Positions 34,135-46,508 of a stretch of 64,000 bases of DNA are shown piece after piece. The stretch spans positions 1-64,000 of the forward strand of contig JAURVB010003404.1 of assembly GCA_033002965.1 (NCBI GenBank). The letters run 5' to 3'. The stretch is from Piper betle. Its lineage: Eukaryota; Streptophyta; Magnoliopsida; Piperales; Piperaceae. Positions within the stretch are counted from its first letter, which is position 1, and the number at the start of each line of letters is the position of its first letter. Below the pieces are notes generated by a model. It saw only the letters and a program-made list of their open reading frames with translations. It ran no database searches and was not told the origin of the DNA. A program made the translations under genes and the position numbers.

Positions 34135-37100
34135 TGTAACACCTCGTTTCGGCTCACCCGTGAACCGACCCGGAAATGTCACCGGCGACCGAACCGTTCG
34201 CTAATCTACTGGGTTCGGTTAAGCCGTCCAGGATCTACTCTCGACGTTTTAAGATGGAAATGCAATCATGAGATGCATGAATGGGAACGATTGGGTTCTA
34301 ACGGAGTCCTACATGCATGCTATGATGTACAAGCAAAATAAGACAAAACAACAAATGAGAAACCAAAAGAAAATATATACTATTTTATGAAAATACGATA
34401 ACACATAACAATCTACCATGACATTAAATCATTATCTCATTCATTTTTACCCGAGCCGAGTCTGAACTCCAAGGCTCCCTACTCATTCATATTTATCAGT
34501 TCGTTCCATAACAAGTAATTCATTCAAGCAAACACATCAAAATTATCGTTTACATAACAATAACACACCATCATTATACGTTACACGCGGCAGGTACATG
34601 TGTGCGTGGTTCTGTGCTGCACCTCCACAGTCCCGACAGCTTTTATCGCTCGCATTCCTCACCTACATATATATAGAAAAAACGTCAGTATCGAGTGTTA
34701 CCGGCCCGGAAAATAACTAATATCAATCTTGCACAGGAGAGCAAACTCTCCTGTTGAATCAAAACCATATACTTCCTCAAGAACTCTCATCAGCGCACAT
34801 ACGGGAGCTGTCACCATTGGGCCATCGCCCTCGGGTCGACAGCGTCCCCCTTTCTTTCTCATTCTCATACCTTGGCCATTTCTCTATCGCTTCTCGCATC
34901 AAATTTCATTCCTTACCACCCTCTGCGCCTTCCATATTACTCCTGGCCTTGAGCACAAAGGCCGAGCACTCTCAGGCTGTAAAACCCACGATTCGAGTTA
35001 GGGTTTTATATTCAGAACCGGTCGAGTCGACCGTTATTTTTTTTGAATTGAGTCAGTTTCAGGACACGTGTACCGAGCCGACGCCGGTCGCGTGTATGAG
35101 CTATGAGGGTCATGCGTACCCAAGTATATGATGATAACGTCATGAACACAGCAGAACAGAATGAGTTATCAGAACATATGAGAGTATGCCAGTGATTTTT
35201 ATTATTATTTTTACATATAATGGATCGTAGAATTAGTTTTAGGTCGTTTATTGCGTCAGGATGTGTTACGGGCATTTCGGGTGGGTTGATAGCTCTAGAG
35301 CATATCATTATGATTTTTTTGATGTTGTTTGATTTTACGGGATTTTTCCCGATTTTTATGAATTTTTTTAGGATTTAATACGACCTAGTTATTAAACTTG
35401 ACTCGAGCCGGAGACGAGTCAAGTCTTAATTACAAGTTTGCCACCCAACCCTTCTTCTCCACGACGCCATTTTCTCCCCACGCCCAAACCCCGACGCCGC
35501 CACTGTGCAGCGTCGCCGCCGCCGCTGTCGGCGCCGCCCGGCCGCCGATCGTCGCCGCCCAGCTCCGCCACGGCGTCGCCGTGCCACCCCGACCAGCCCC
35601 GGCCGCTGCCAGGCCGCCGCAACGTCGGAATCGGCTCGCCTAGCGCCGCGGCTACATTTCGGTCGCGTCGCCGATTCCGCCGCCGGCGAGCATCGCCACC
35701 ACGATCAGGTGGTCGCCTCAGCACCCTCGACCACCTAGTGACGCTTCCTGACCGGAGCGGAGGCCGTCGCCGCCGTGGCCGGCCGGATCTAGCAACCACC
35801 ACGGCCGGCCTCTGTTTTGCCGTTTTCCGGCGAGCCGCCGCCTCCATTGGCCACGCTGAGGTCATAGATGAGTCGGGGCCGCCGAGCCGGTTCCGAGGGT
35901 ACCCAACACGACCCCTTTCCGACCAATAGATGCTGCCGGCGATTGTCGCCGGAAAACCACCGGAAGTCGCCGGAAAACCGCCGGAAAAATCGGAATTTCT
36001 GGGATTTGCCGGAATCCACCGGATCTTCCGCGGGGCTCACCCAGTGGAGCCCGATCGAACGTCGGACGCCGAGGAGCGCCGAGTTCGAGCTCCGAGACGC
36101 GCGACGGAACCCTAGCCGTCGCCGATTGCCGACGATGTGAGGTATAATTACCTCCGATTGATTTATTTAAAATTGATTATTGTTAGCACAGCATGCTAGG
36201 ACTAATTATTGATGTGATTAATGCTTAATTACAAATAAAGTGATAAGTTACATGATGTGATTGATAGTTTATGGAGGTTAAGTGGTTTAATGAAGTAAGT
36301 AAATTGAGCATGATAATTGTGTATGATGTAACTTAGGAAAAATACAATAAAATTGTCCTAAATAGGATGAGTTAGAGTTATTTTCATATTTATGGTTATT
36401 TGATGATTGATTATTTTGTGTTTAATTGTGTTGAGTTGATGCATCATTTAGTTAGCGGGCGTTAGTATTTAGTTTTGATGTGTAGGTACGGAATAGGAGC
36501 TCGCCGCCTAGGTGCGATGACACGCTTGGAGCTTCTACCAGGTCCGTTTAGGACTCGTCTTGTTTTACGCTCTTCCATTGTATGTTTATTTTATTATTGC
36601 AGGGCGGGTTAAGTGGCGTTTTATTGGATCCCACTTAACTCGGGCCATTTAATCGAATATTTCCGGATTAATAACCCCTCGAGGATGAGATCCCTCGAGG
36701 ATGATTTCGAAAACAAGATCCACCACAAGTTGCCTTCGGGCCTATTATATGAATCCCTTCCCAGGCCTATATATATAGTTTTATCGAGTTTTCAGTGAGA
36801 CGAGAGATGGAGAAACCGACTGCACGTACCATGCAGAGGATGCCGTGACAGTCAAAGCGGGCTCTGGATTAGTGCCAGCGGACTGTTCCATTCCCGAGGG
36901 ATCCTGACAACTCCGCGTTTGAGTTCCTCACACCCGGAGAACGTGGAGGTTTACGGGTACTGTTTAGTACAGCGCATGTCCGGACTTGTGGTTCAAAGGG
37001 TACTAAAGGCGACTGCCTGAGAGTACTCGGCCTTCGTGCTCAAGGCCAGGAGAAATATGGAGGTTCGGAGAGGGCTTAGGATAAAGTTTCATGAGAAGTA

Positions 37101-39928
37101 CTGAAAAAGAAGTGCTGAGAGTAGCACAGTACCAGCAGCAGAGCAGTAAGTTCGGGATGCTACCGGGTCTGCAGCCCAGTGGCTCCTCAGTAGTGCCCTT
37201 CAGAGTGTTCTTGAGGAAGTATATGGTTTTCTTTCATATGAGAGTTTGCTCTCATAGTCAGTTTGCTATAGTTATTTTATTTTCCGGACCAGTAACGCTT
37301 GTTACTGACGTTTTTCTTATATATATGTAGGTGATAAGCACGAGATGGATGGGCCGGCCAGGACGGAGGAGCAATGAGGTCTTCTGCACACACACATTGG
37401 GTGATCTGAATGTTTAATGTTTTGTTATTATGATATTATTTTATAAACATGCTATGAGTAAATGTTTGAGGCATGACAATGAGATGAAATGAAATGATCA
37501 GAGTAGCGCAGCAAAAGTATGATGGGTTGAAACCCAAGCTTCAGCATGAGTGTATAGTAGATTAGATTCTGTGTGGATGAAATTATTTGATAGTTGGTTA
37601 TATATATTTGTATATATGTATATTTGACAGGGTGGCCCCTAATTACATTTTTAGGGGAAATTCTGTCCGTTATATTTCAAAACTTTTATTAATTTTTATC
37701 GGGATTGTTTGGTGTGTACTCTGACTTGCATGTCATTCATGTAGTACCATGTTAGGTTTTGTGTATTCATCCATGCATTACGAGTTGTATCTTCATCTTA
37801 AGACGCCGAGATTGGATCCGCATGAGTTAGGTTCGGGTTAGCCGACCTAACCGGGGCCTGTAACATGCCGGTTCGGTTCACGAGCGTGAACCGGATTTGG
37901 GGTGTTACACAGGCAGTCGCCTTCAGTACCCTTTGAACCACAAGTCTAGACATGCGCTGCATTGCAGTACCCGTAAACCTCCACACTTCTCCGGGTTTGA
38001 GGAACTCAAAGGTGGAGTTGTCCGGATCCTTCGGGAACGAAGTGGGTTCTCCCCAGCTCCAGAGCCCGCTCTTCCGAGCACACGCCCTATCTGAAGACGT
38101 GGCCGCAAGTAACCCTCATTCCATCTCTCACCGAAAACGCGAAAACTATATATATATAGGCCTGGGTTGGGATTTATACAATAGGCCCGAAGGCAACTTG
38201 AGCTGGATCTGAAGTTCGAAAACAAACTCGAGGGATCTCATCCTCGAGGGTTATTAATCCGAAAAAGAACCATTGGCTAAATGGCCCGAGTTAAGTGGGA
38301 TCCGATAAAACGCCACTTAACTCGTCCTGCACATGATAAATCAAATACACAATAGAATAGCGTAAAACAGAGAACGAGTCCTAAACGGACCTGGTAGAAG
38401 CTCCAAACGGGTCCACGCGCCTAGGCGGCGAGCTCCTACACCGTACCTACACAATCAAGCTAAAAACTAACGCCCGCATGATGAATCACATATCCTATAG
38501 CATGCACGCACAATCAACACAATCACACGTCAATCAACACACATCAACCTATATCAATTCTAGCAAGTCTACTTAAGCTAGTTTGATTAGATCATGATTA
38601 TTACTAAATAACCTTAATTAGTTTCATAACTTCTATTTTTAACACCACACAATTCCACAAATTTCATATTTTATTCTAAATCAAATCCACATTTATATAA
38701 GTAATTACAATGCACAATTCATCAATCATAGCATGCAAATTCTAATAATCAATACTTTCAAATAATTAAGTTAAAATAAATTATACCTCGCGTCGTCGAA
38801 AATCGGCGACGACTAGGGTTTCCGTTTCGTGGCTCGAAACTCGAATTCGGCACCTAGCGGCGTCCGAAGTCCGATCAGATTGGACCGGGTGCGTTCGGCG
38901 GATGATCCGGCGAATTTCCCACGAATCCAATTTTCCGGCGGTTCCGGCGGTTTTCCGGCGAGTGTCGGCGGTTTTCGGCGGATTCCGACGGTTTTCCGGC
39001 GATGATTTGGGACGGGGCAATCAGGGGGTCTATCGGCACCAGCTCGACGAGCTTGGTCCAATGGTGGTGTCAAACAGGGTAGCCGAGGCGGCGATGGCCG
39101 TCGGCGGCGGCGTCGAAAGTGGGTGGCGGCGGCGGCGTTCTCCGATCGGGGCTCCGGCCGGCCTCGACGACGGTCGGGATGGTGGGGGAAATGTCGGCGA
39201 CGGCGAGGGGGTGGTCGTCGGGGTCACAGCGGCGGCGGCGCGGCCCGGACGGCGGCGGAATCCGGCTCGGAGTGCGCGTCGCGGCTTGTGGGGCGATTCC
39301 GGCGTCGTGGCGGCGAGACGGTGGCCGGGGTGGGTCGTGGCGGCACGGCGACTGCACGGCGGGGCGGGGCGGCGTCGATCGGCGGCAGGGCGGCGTCGAC
39401 AGCGGCGACGACGGCAACGACAAGGGCGCGCGGCTAGGGTTTGAGGAAGGTGTCGGGGAAGATGAAGAAGTGTTCTCAATGGCAAACTTCGTAATTTAGT
39501 ATTGACTCGATTCCGACTCGAGTCAAAATAATAACTAGTTCGTAATAAATTCTAAAAAATTCTAAAAAAATATGGAAAAATCACATAAAATAAAACAAAC
39601 ACAATAACATCCAAATGACATGCTCTATAACTAATAACCCACCCGAATATAATCAAACGCGTCCTAATGCGTTATTCGGCCCAAAACTATTCTACGATCA
39701 AATAAAAATAACAATCAATACTGCATACCTCCACATACTTGATAACCCATTTTTCATCATCTTTTAGGTGTTATCATCGTACATTTGAGCATACATGACC
39801 CTCATCGCTCATAACTCACAGCTGGCCTCAACTCAGCTCGCGGTCCATGAAGCTGACTCGACTCGAACCGACGGTTGAACCGACTGGTTCACTCCCGTAA
39901 AACTCTGACTCGAGTCACGGGTTTTACA
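34135..39928 (-). mobile_element. 5' LTR (about 2.85 kb) of the gag-bearing element, split by a solo LTR
   Basis: The LTR has two parts, 34135-34977 and 37915-39928, which join through CAGGC. Its outer ends are TGTAACACC at 34135 and GGGTTTTACA at 39928 on the plus strand, that is TG...CA on the minus strand. Both parts match the reverse complement of the solo LTR segment by segment, for example CTCGAGGGATCTCATCCTCGAGGG (38231-38254) and the GC-rich CCGGCGGTTTTCCGGCG stretch (38.93-39.0 kb). A PBS and gag follow at lower coordinates. Confidence 0.8.
34973..37914 (+). mobile_element. Solo LTR, 2932 bp (34978-37909), with 5-bp target duplication CAGGC
   Basis: Begins TGTAAAACCC and ends GGTGTTACA. 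CAGGC is present at 34973-34977 and again at 37910-37914. No internal region follows, so this is a solo LTR left by recombination. It is inserted, in opposite orientation, in a related LTR. It contains the GACTCGAGTC module (35383-35445), a GC-rich block (35440-36120), TATATATAGTTTTATCGAG near 36770, which may be a core promoter, and an inverted repeat CCGGTTC..TTCACG / CGTGAACCGG at 37868-37892 close to its end. Open frames such as 35438-35929 come from base composition. Confidence 0.85.
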
Positions 39929-40686
39929 CTTCTCGTGAACTCTCTAAAAGGCACCTACTGAGGAGCCATTGGGTTGCAAACCCGGTAGCATCCTGAACTG
40001 ATTATTTGATTATTTTGTTGCTGCTGATTTTCTCATTTTATTTGCTGGTCCCTCGGGATTACTAGTATATCCTAAGTCTTCTCCTTACTTCCATAATTCT
40101 CCTGGCCTTAAGCACGAAAACCGAGTACTCTCAGACATCTCAGACAGTCGCCTTTAGTACCTTTTGCATGCACTGCACAGCAGTATCCGTAAACCTCCAC
40201 ACTTCTCCGGGTTTGAGGAACTCAAAGGTGGAGTTGTAAGGATCCCTCATGAATGGAGTAGACGCTCACTAGTTCCAGAGCTTGCTTTGACAAGCATGTG
40301 CCCACTCGCGTAACACGATTGTCGAATTTCCCATCTCTATTCTCACTGAAAACTCGATAAAACTATATATAGGCCTGAGAAGGGTTTTATATCATAAACC
40401 CGAAGGCAACTTGTGGTGGATCTTGTTTTTGAAAACATACTCGAGGGATCTCATCCTCGAGGGTTATTAATTCAGAAGATCAATCAATTAAATGGCCCGC
40501 GTGAAGTGGGATACAACAAATCCACCACTCAACATACTGCTTACCTGTAAAAACAACACACAATAAAGTATAGAGATAAAACCAGAAGCACCTTATGGAC
40601 CTTGTAGAAGCTCCAATCGTGTCCTCGCGCCTAGGTGGCGAGCTCCTACTCTGTACCTACACATTAAATCTAAAAGGTAACGGCTA
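39929..40686 (-). mobile_element. Third LTR fragment (outermost), same family
   Basis: Plus-strand order matches the reverse complement of the solo LTR from about 37240 down to 36480: CTACTGAGGAGCCATTGGG, CCGTAAACCTCCACACTTCTCC, CTCGAGGGATCTCATCCTCGAGGG, CGCGCCTAGGTGGCGAGCTCC. It begins exactly where the split LTR ends, so the split LTR was probably inserted into it. It stops at about 40686, at the next element. Confidence 0.75.
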
Positions 40687-41053
40687 TTGAGTGGCCATGT
40701 CGGCCACATCTAGCCGCGGGCAACCTTGTCTGGCTGCCCATCAGCCAAATCCGACTGTAGGGTGGCTAGACATGGTCAGCCACGGTTGGATTGGGCCGCG
40801 TGGCCAAAGATCAGCCATTTTTTTCTTTGCGGCCAAATCTGGCCACCACAGGCTGGATCTAGCCTTCCTCTGGCTAGATCTGGTCGGGGGACAGCCAGGT
40901 CTAACTCGTGGTGGCCAGACCTAGCTAGCAACGGCCAGATCCGGTCACGCAGCAAAAAATAAAAATAAAAATTTCTGTGGCCGCCACCCTGGCTCGAATG
41001 GCCTAGATCAAAGTCCAGGGCAGAAAAAAGTTTCTGCCCCTGGCTAAGGAACT
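40687..41053. mobile_element. GGCCA-rich element ending in a hairpin at a (TA)n run
   Basis: The interior repeats GGCCA, GGCTGGATCTAGCC and CTGGCTAGATCTGGTC in both orientations. Near the end GGGCAGAAAAAAGTTTCTGCCC forms a perfect 8-bp stem. A (TA)n microsatellite begins at about 41055. The arrangement resembles the GC-rich element at 4.1-5.2 kb, though sequence identity is not evident. Confidence 0.5.
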
Positions 41054-41056
41054 CTT

Positions 41057-41106
<50 letters not shown>
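41054..41106. repeat. (TA)n microsatellite, about 26 units
   Basis: Uninterrupted TA dinucleotides. Confidence 0.98.
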
Positions 41107-41109
<3 letters not shown>

Positions 41110-42043
41110 TTTTAAAAATAAAGATATTGTTCTTAATCCGTAATTTTTAATGCTTATTTTTAACAATATTTACATGTGTTATGACAAAAAGATCACCCTA
41201 AAATGATTATCTCATGTCTATTAAGAATGAATCAAATAAGATGGTTTTATTTCTTAATATTTTTGAAATGTTCCTACAAAAAGATTAAAACTTACTTAAA
41301 GTTTTTTTTTGCCAAAAAATATGATATTTTAAACGGTAATTAGCTAAAACATTGATCACAAAAAGATATTTTATTAATTTTTATTTTATTTTTTTAAACT
41401 TAATTTTAAACAAAATATAATTTGTACAATCTACAAATATAATTTGACACCTAGTATGATGCTTTAATTCATATATTTCGAATATGGTCATCAAGATGAT
41501 GATCCCGTATTCGCTTCAAATCCACATACTCACATCTGTATAAATGCTAAAAATTTGAATCCGATTGCAATGAAATTCAAATCAAATAGGATATTATAGT
41601 TTTCAATTAAAAAATAACTAAAATTTCTTATCATTTTTTATCTTTAAAAATTTTTTTCAAAGAATATTAATTATTTATATTTGATCTGACTATTTTTAGA
41701 TATATAATGTTCTAGCATTCCAAATCCATACCCGCAACAAAATCTGATCGAACACAACTTAATTTGTAGATATCAGACATTCAAACTCATCCCTACGTCA
41801 ACGATCATATACTTTTACTATCTGATCAGCTTACTGACAATTATTGAGTGGAAGTGTCGCATATTCATCAACAATGGTTATGATGATTACACAAGAGAAC
41901 AACGAAAACGCAAGTATGGATGAGGCAGAGGTCGACTGGGGGCCTGAGTGCAACCATATTTGGAGCTGCTTAGTCCGGCATGAAGTGACGTCGTCCACCG
42001 TGTGATGAGTTCAAAGAATCGAAGCAAGATGTGTCACACCAAT
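41107..42043. other. AT-rich intergenic / MEX1 3' flank
   Basis: No gene recognised. The part near 42044 should hold the MEX1 3' untranslated region. Confidence 0.4.
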
Positions 42044-45000
42044 TCATCCTCCAGTTGCCAGTTCTTTTAATGATGTGAAGGGAGAAGAGTAACCATAGGC
42101 TTTGGTGTCCTTCCACAAAGCAATTCCTACAAGAAAAAATTGAGCCTGTTAATTTGTTTCAATCTCAAGAGAAGTTAACACTTACACTGTGCACAACCTA
42201 GTTGAATTTCTTGAAGAGACGAAGATGCTTTAAACGAAAGCTCTACCATAGAAAAAATCAGTGTGCGAAGTAGGTACTAGGTACTAAGAGGAGTGAACTC
42301 ACCTTTAAGTCCAATTGTCATACTGAGCTTGGAGTTGCATTGAAAGAACTAAATAATGATACTCAAATATAAGAATGCATCTTCATGTGCATAAATATGT
42401 GTCTTCGTATGAATATGTCGACAAGTTTTCTTCTCAATATTGCCCTAATAGACAATTGTAATCCCCAATAGGACATTTTTTGAAATAAAATATCTCTGAC
42501 GAGAGGTGAAGAGAGGGGAAGGGAAACTTGGGAAAGGGAACAGGCGAAACATATTACAATATCCGAGCAATTATGAGGGGCACTGCACATGGACACATAG
42601 GGATAGGAAGATCCCACCAAATTCTGATGACTTTTGTCTTCTCTCCTCTATTTAAACATCCCACCTAATTTTAATGACACTTCGCCCCACCTAATTCTGG
42701 TGACTTTTGCCTTCCCTCCTCTATTTAAACCTGGTTGTTTATGCCTCATTCTCGTCAACTTTCCAATGAACTCTCTCTCATTCTAGTCATCTTCTTCCTC
42801 CTTCCTAGTCTCCCCCGTCATAGCTATTACGATCACAAGTTTCATATTTTCCCCCTTAGTCCCCTCGTCTTGCAATAAATGAAGAGAGCTGTAATGGTTC
42901 TTAAAACAATTTGCAGGCCCATGATTCTAAGAGCCCAACAACTCTTAGAATTAGTGGGCCGGGCCAGCCAGATGGACCTTCACTCTTGGCCAGCCCGAAT
43001 GAGGTTCCATTCAGGCCTGGCCCACTTGACATCCACAGAATACATTGTCAGTCTTTAATCCATTTACTTATGCTTTAGTGATTTTCAGCTATCATGTATT
43101 AGAAACTTATGCATTAGAAACATACCAGTACATGAATACCAAATTGAATCTCTATATAATTTTATACCAAATTGATTCTAATCCATTTAGTGCTTTACTT
43201 ATGCATTAGAAACTTTTCATGTATTTACAGCGAACATATTCAAACCTGAAATACAACTTAGCTTTTGACAAAGCTTTATCAATTAACCACACAAGTATCC
43301 ATGCTAATCTACTCTCTTCTAGTTCTCGTTAGTAAGAAAATTCATATCAAGCAACAAAAACACACGCAGCTACTGATTATCTTTCATTCTCAATGCCTTG
43401 GACAAACTTACCTCAAGTAAAAAAATGAAGTTTCTAATGCAGCCTTTTCAGCTATATAATTAGAAGGCTATAAAATTGAATCTCTAATTTAAAAGTTTCT
43501 AATGCAGCTTTTTCAGCTATATAATTAGAATGCTATATCTTATTATGCGAGACATCAGTTCAGACGTACAAAAAGATTGCCAAATCATGCAGTTGATAGA
43601 AACATACCTATCCACGCAAATAAACCAAAGGTTGCTGCCAGCAAAAATTCCTTGCTTATTGACTTAAAACTGTAACAAGATCCCCGTGCTTAGTACACTT
43701 TCTAATAGGTCATAAATAAGTTCCGAAGAAACTGACTTAACTTAGACATGATAACATACCAGTACATGCATACCAAATTTCCCCACCCATATAGAAAAGA
43801 AGCCCAGCATGAACCAGTGAACCTGAATAAAATATGTTAGAACTGAAATCCATTGAAGCACATGCCATAACTCAAAGACATGTATCAGGAGTTCACAGAA
43901 ACACGTTAAACATGTATATTAATCTGTGAACTAAAATTAGGGATTTTTTCTAAGTTGGAATATAAGCAAAATCTGAGAAAACAATGAACTACCACATGAG
44001 GTCGCGGATAAATAATGCCCGTGGAAGCATCAGACCATTTCCAATCATTGCTAGTACCATGGAGAAAGATGATAGACCTTTGATGTTTTCAGGGTTGAGA
44101 AAATTTGTCCACTGACGAAAGACCAATGCATAAGAAGATAAGAATGGAGACTTCTCAAGTGATGGGAAAATTTTATATCACCAGGTACTTGACCAGTTAA
44201 TGATTAAAACAAGATACCATTTGTGCAACTGGCATCCACATGAAGAGAAGTGTTGCAGTCCAACCAGATGTAGAGTTGACAAATTTGACACCATTTTCTG
44301 AGAGTAGTCCACGGCGTGCCTGCAAGCCGCAGCTAGTGTTTAGTTAAGAGTTCCAGTCATTCAAAATCAGCTAAATCCAAGTTCATTTCACAGTGTAACA
44401 GATGAAATTTAAAAAATGACCCTTGGTGATACATTGATAAGGTGGTTAACTAACCATGTGTGTCACTAGAACGAGGCTTAGATAACTGGAAGCAAATTTG
44501 GGAATTTGACATGACAAAAAAAGTGAAGCATGTGAGCTTGGAAGCTTGATTAATACGGGACAATTAGCCTTTATCGAGTTGTGCTGTAAAAAACCTGACA
44601 CTCAGACACACTTTTTTAAAACAACAGAATACCCTAATGTGCTGATAGTGAAACATAAGGGAAGAAGATATTATTTCTGAATTTAATAAGTGAAAAAACT
44701 TACTGTCAAAAACAAACCAAATGACCATGATTCAATTTAAATTTCTTCTAACAATATAAATGCGAACAATTTCACAAGACAATCAAGATAAGACAATATG
44801 GACGACAAAGACTCTACTTATTGACACAAAGTGCACAATACAGTCCCCCATAATATGTACGAAGTATGTGGAATACAAAGGTATTTGGCTTACCAAATAA
44901 ACAGCCAGAATTGCCATAGTAAAAGAGATGATCCCAGGGAGAATGCTTTGTGGGATAATAGGAACAAAAGTAGACCACATAACCTATAGTACATCAGATG

Positions 45001-46508
45001 CATAAAAAAAAATTTAAAAGAAAGAAATAAAGCACAAATTCATACCATTGATAAACAAAGGCAAAAATTTACAAAACACAATGAACCTGAGGCAAAACAG
45101 AGAGACCACCAACAGTAATAAAATCTTCCCAAAGCTGCCATATCCTAGGATTGAGCCAATTGAAATAGTTCAACAAGTTAACCAAAAGACCACACATCAC
45201 CACAACTGACGTGATAACAAAAAAATGAAGAGGCATGGCTCCGGCCAAAGCAAGCTGCAAGATCACGGTATAAGTAGATATCACCCCCAAAGTCTGCACA
45301 ACAATTGCCTCCGTTTCCCTCTTCTTTGCAAAATACGAAAGCAGGGACAGATTGCCAAGCAAACCTGTGAGCATACCCTGCAGCAACACACACAACAAGA
45401 CCATGGTTTACAATTCCTTGAAATTACTGAGAATTTATCCCAAAACCGAATTTCTCCAACTTGCCATCATGGCAAAATGAATTTCCCAATATTTCTTAAG
45501 TTTTGAGGTCGGAGAAATAGGATAGTTGTCAATAACAATAACAAAACTCATTATAATGTTTCAAAGAGATCTGAGAAAGCTTTAAAATGTCAAGGAATTA
45601 CTGTAAACTCATCAAGAAAAAAACACCAAAGTATCATCAAGAAGAGTAAAATTTTTTAGTAAAAAAATCAATCCATTTGTTTTAGTTAAATTCTATACAT
45701 AAATGTTAAACTTATCCATGAACACATGTTAACTTATATCCGTGCAAGACCTCACAAAGTATGTTTTATGTTGTTATTTTTGAAGCCAACTTCATACACT
45801 TTCTTAGAGTCTAATTTCCGTGTGCCATCTTCTCTAAAATTAAGAAAAGCAAACATGTTCATCTTCCATAAAAAATGTCGAACAACACAAAGCGATTGAT
45901 CTCCTATATCTCAACTACATGGACAGCCGAAATGATATAAAAATCCGACATTGAAAACCTTGCACATGACTAAATCAAGATCACCGAAAAGAGAAGAAGA
46001 ACAGTTACAAGCCAAGGGACGGCGAGGAGAGCAGCCTTGTTCCCTGCCATGAGATTGCGAGCGTTGAGCACAATCTGAGGTAGCTGCAGCAACAGAAACG
46101 GCAAGTTGGCCGCCCCGGCAAACTTGGCAGTCCACTCATTCCACTCCTCATAGCTTCCAACCCTCTCCAACTCCCCCTGCTCTCCCACCACCCAGCACAA
46201 CAAACAGTCAGCACCAATCTAGAAACAAAACGGGATTCGATCAATCGGAGAACTACCTCGCGGGAAGCAAGCGCAACAATGGCGGGAAGTCGATGCCGGC
46301 GTTGACGGGTGGAGCCGACCCGATTGTCGAAGAAGGCGAGAGTATGAGGGCGGCGAAGGTGCACCGAGCAGGGCGGGGAGGTGAGGAGGAGGAAGGCGGC
46401 GGGGGAGGGGGATGGGAGGGAGGGGCGAGAGGGAGAGGTGGTGGTGGCGCCGGCGGTGGAGATGGTGAGGGGAGCGGCTACGACGACGGCGGTGGCGATC
46501 ATGGCCAT
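42044..46508 (-). CDS. MEX1: Maltose excess protein 1, plastid maltose exporter
   Basis: Nine minus-strand exons: 46508-46257, 46218-46009, 45377-45087, 44983-44894, 44319-44218, 44111-43993, 43822-43760, 43669-43608, 42126-42044. They join to 1272 nt (423 residues) with every phase fitting. MEX1 exports maltose from starch breakdown across the chloroplast inner envelope at night. The first 84 residues are Ser/Thr/Pro/Arg-rich, as for a transit peptide. Then come EEWNEWTAKFAGAANLPFLLLQLPQ, GMLTGLLGNLSLLSYFAKKRE, WEDFITVGGLSVLPQVMW, SGWTATLLFMWMPVAQM, MLPRALFIRDLMW and the tail ALWKDTKAYGYSSPFTSLKEL. Several membrane helices are expected. The last intron (42127-43607) is long, about 1.5 kb. 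The ATG at 46508 is chosen because it opens directly into the transit-like segment. The gene is intact. Confidence 0.96.

Noticed and set aside
35438..36140. Pro/Arg-rich frames (and 38.78-39.50 kb on both strands)
   Set aside because: They lie in the GC-rich block of the LTRs and are mirrored in the inverted copy without a conserved frame.
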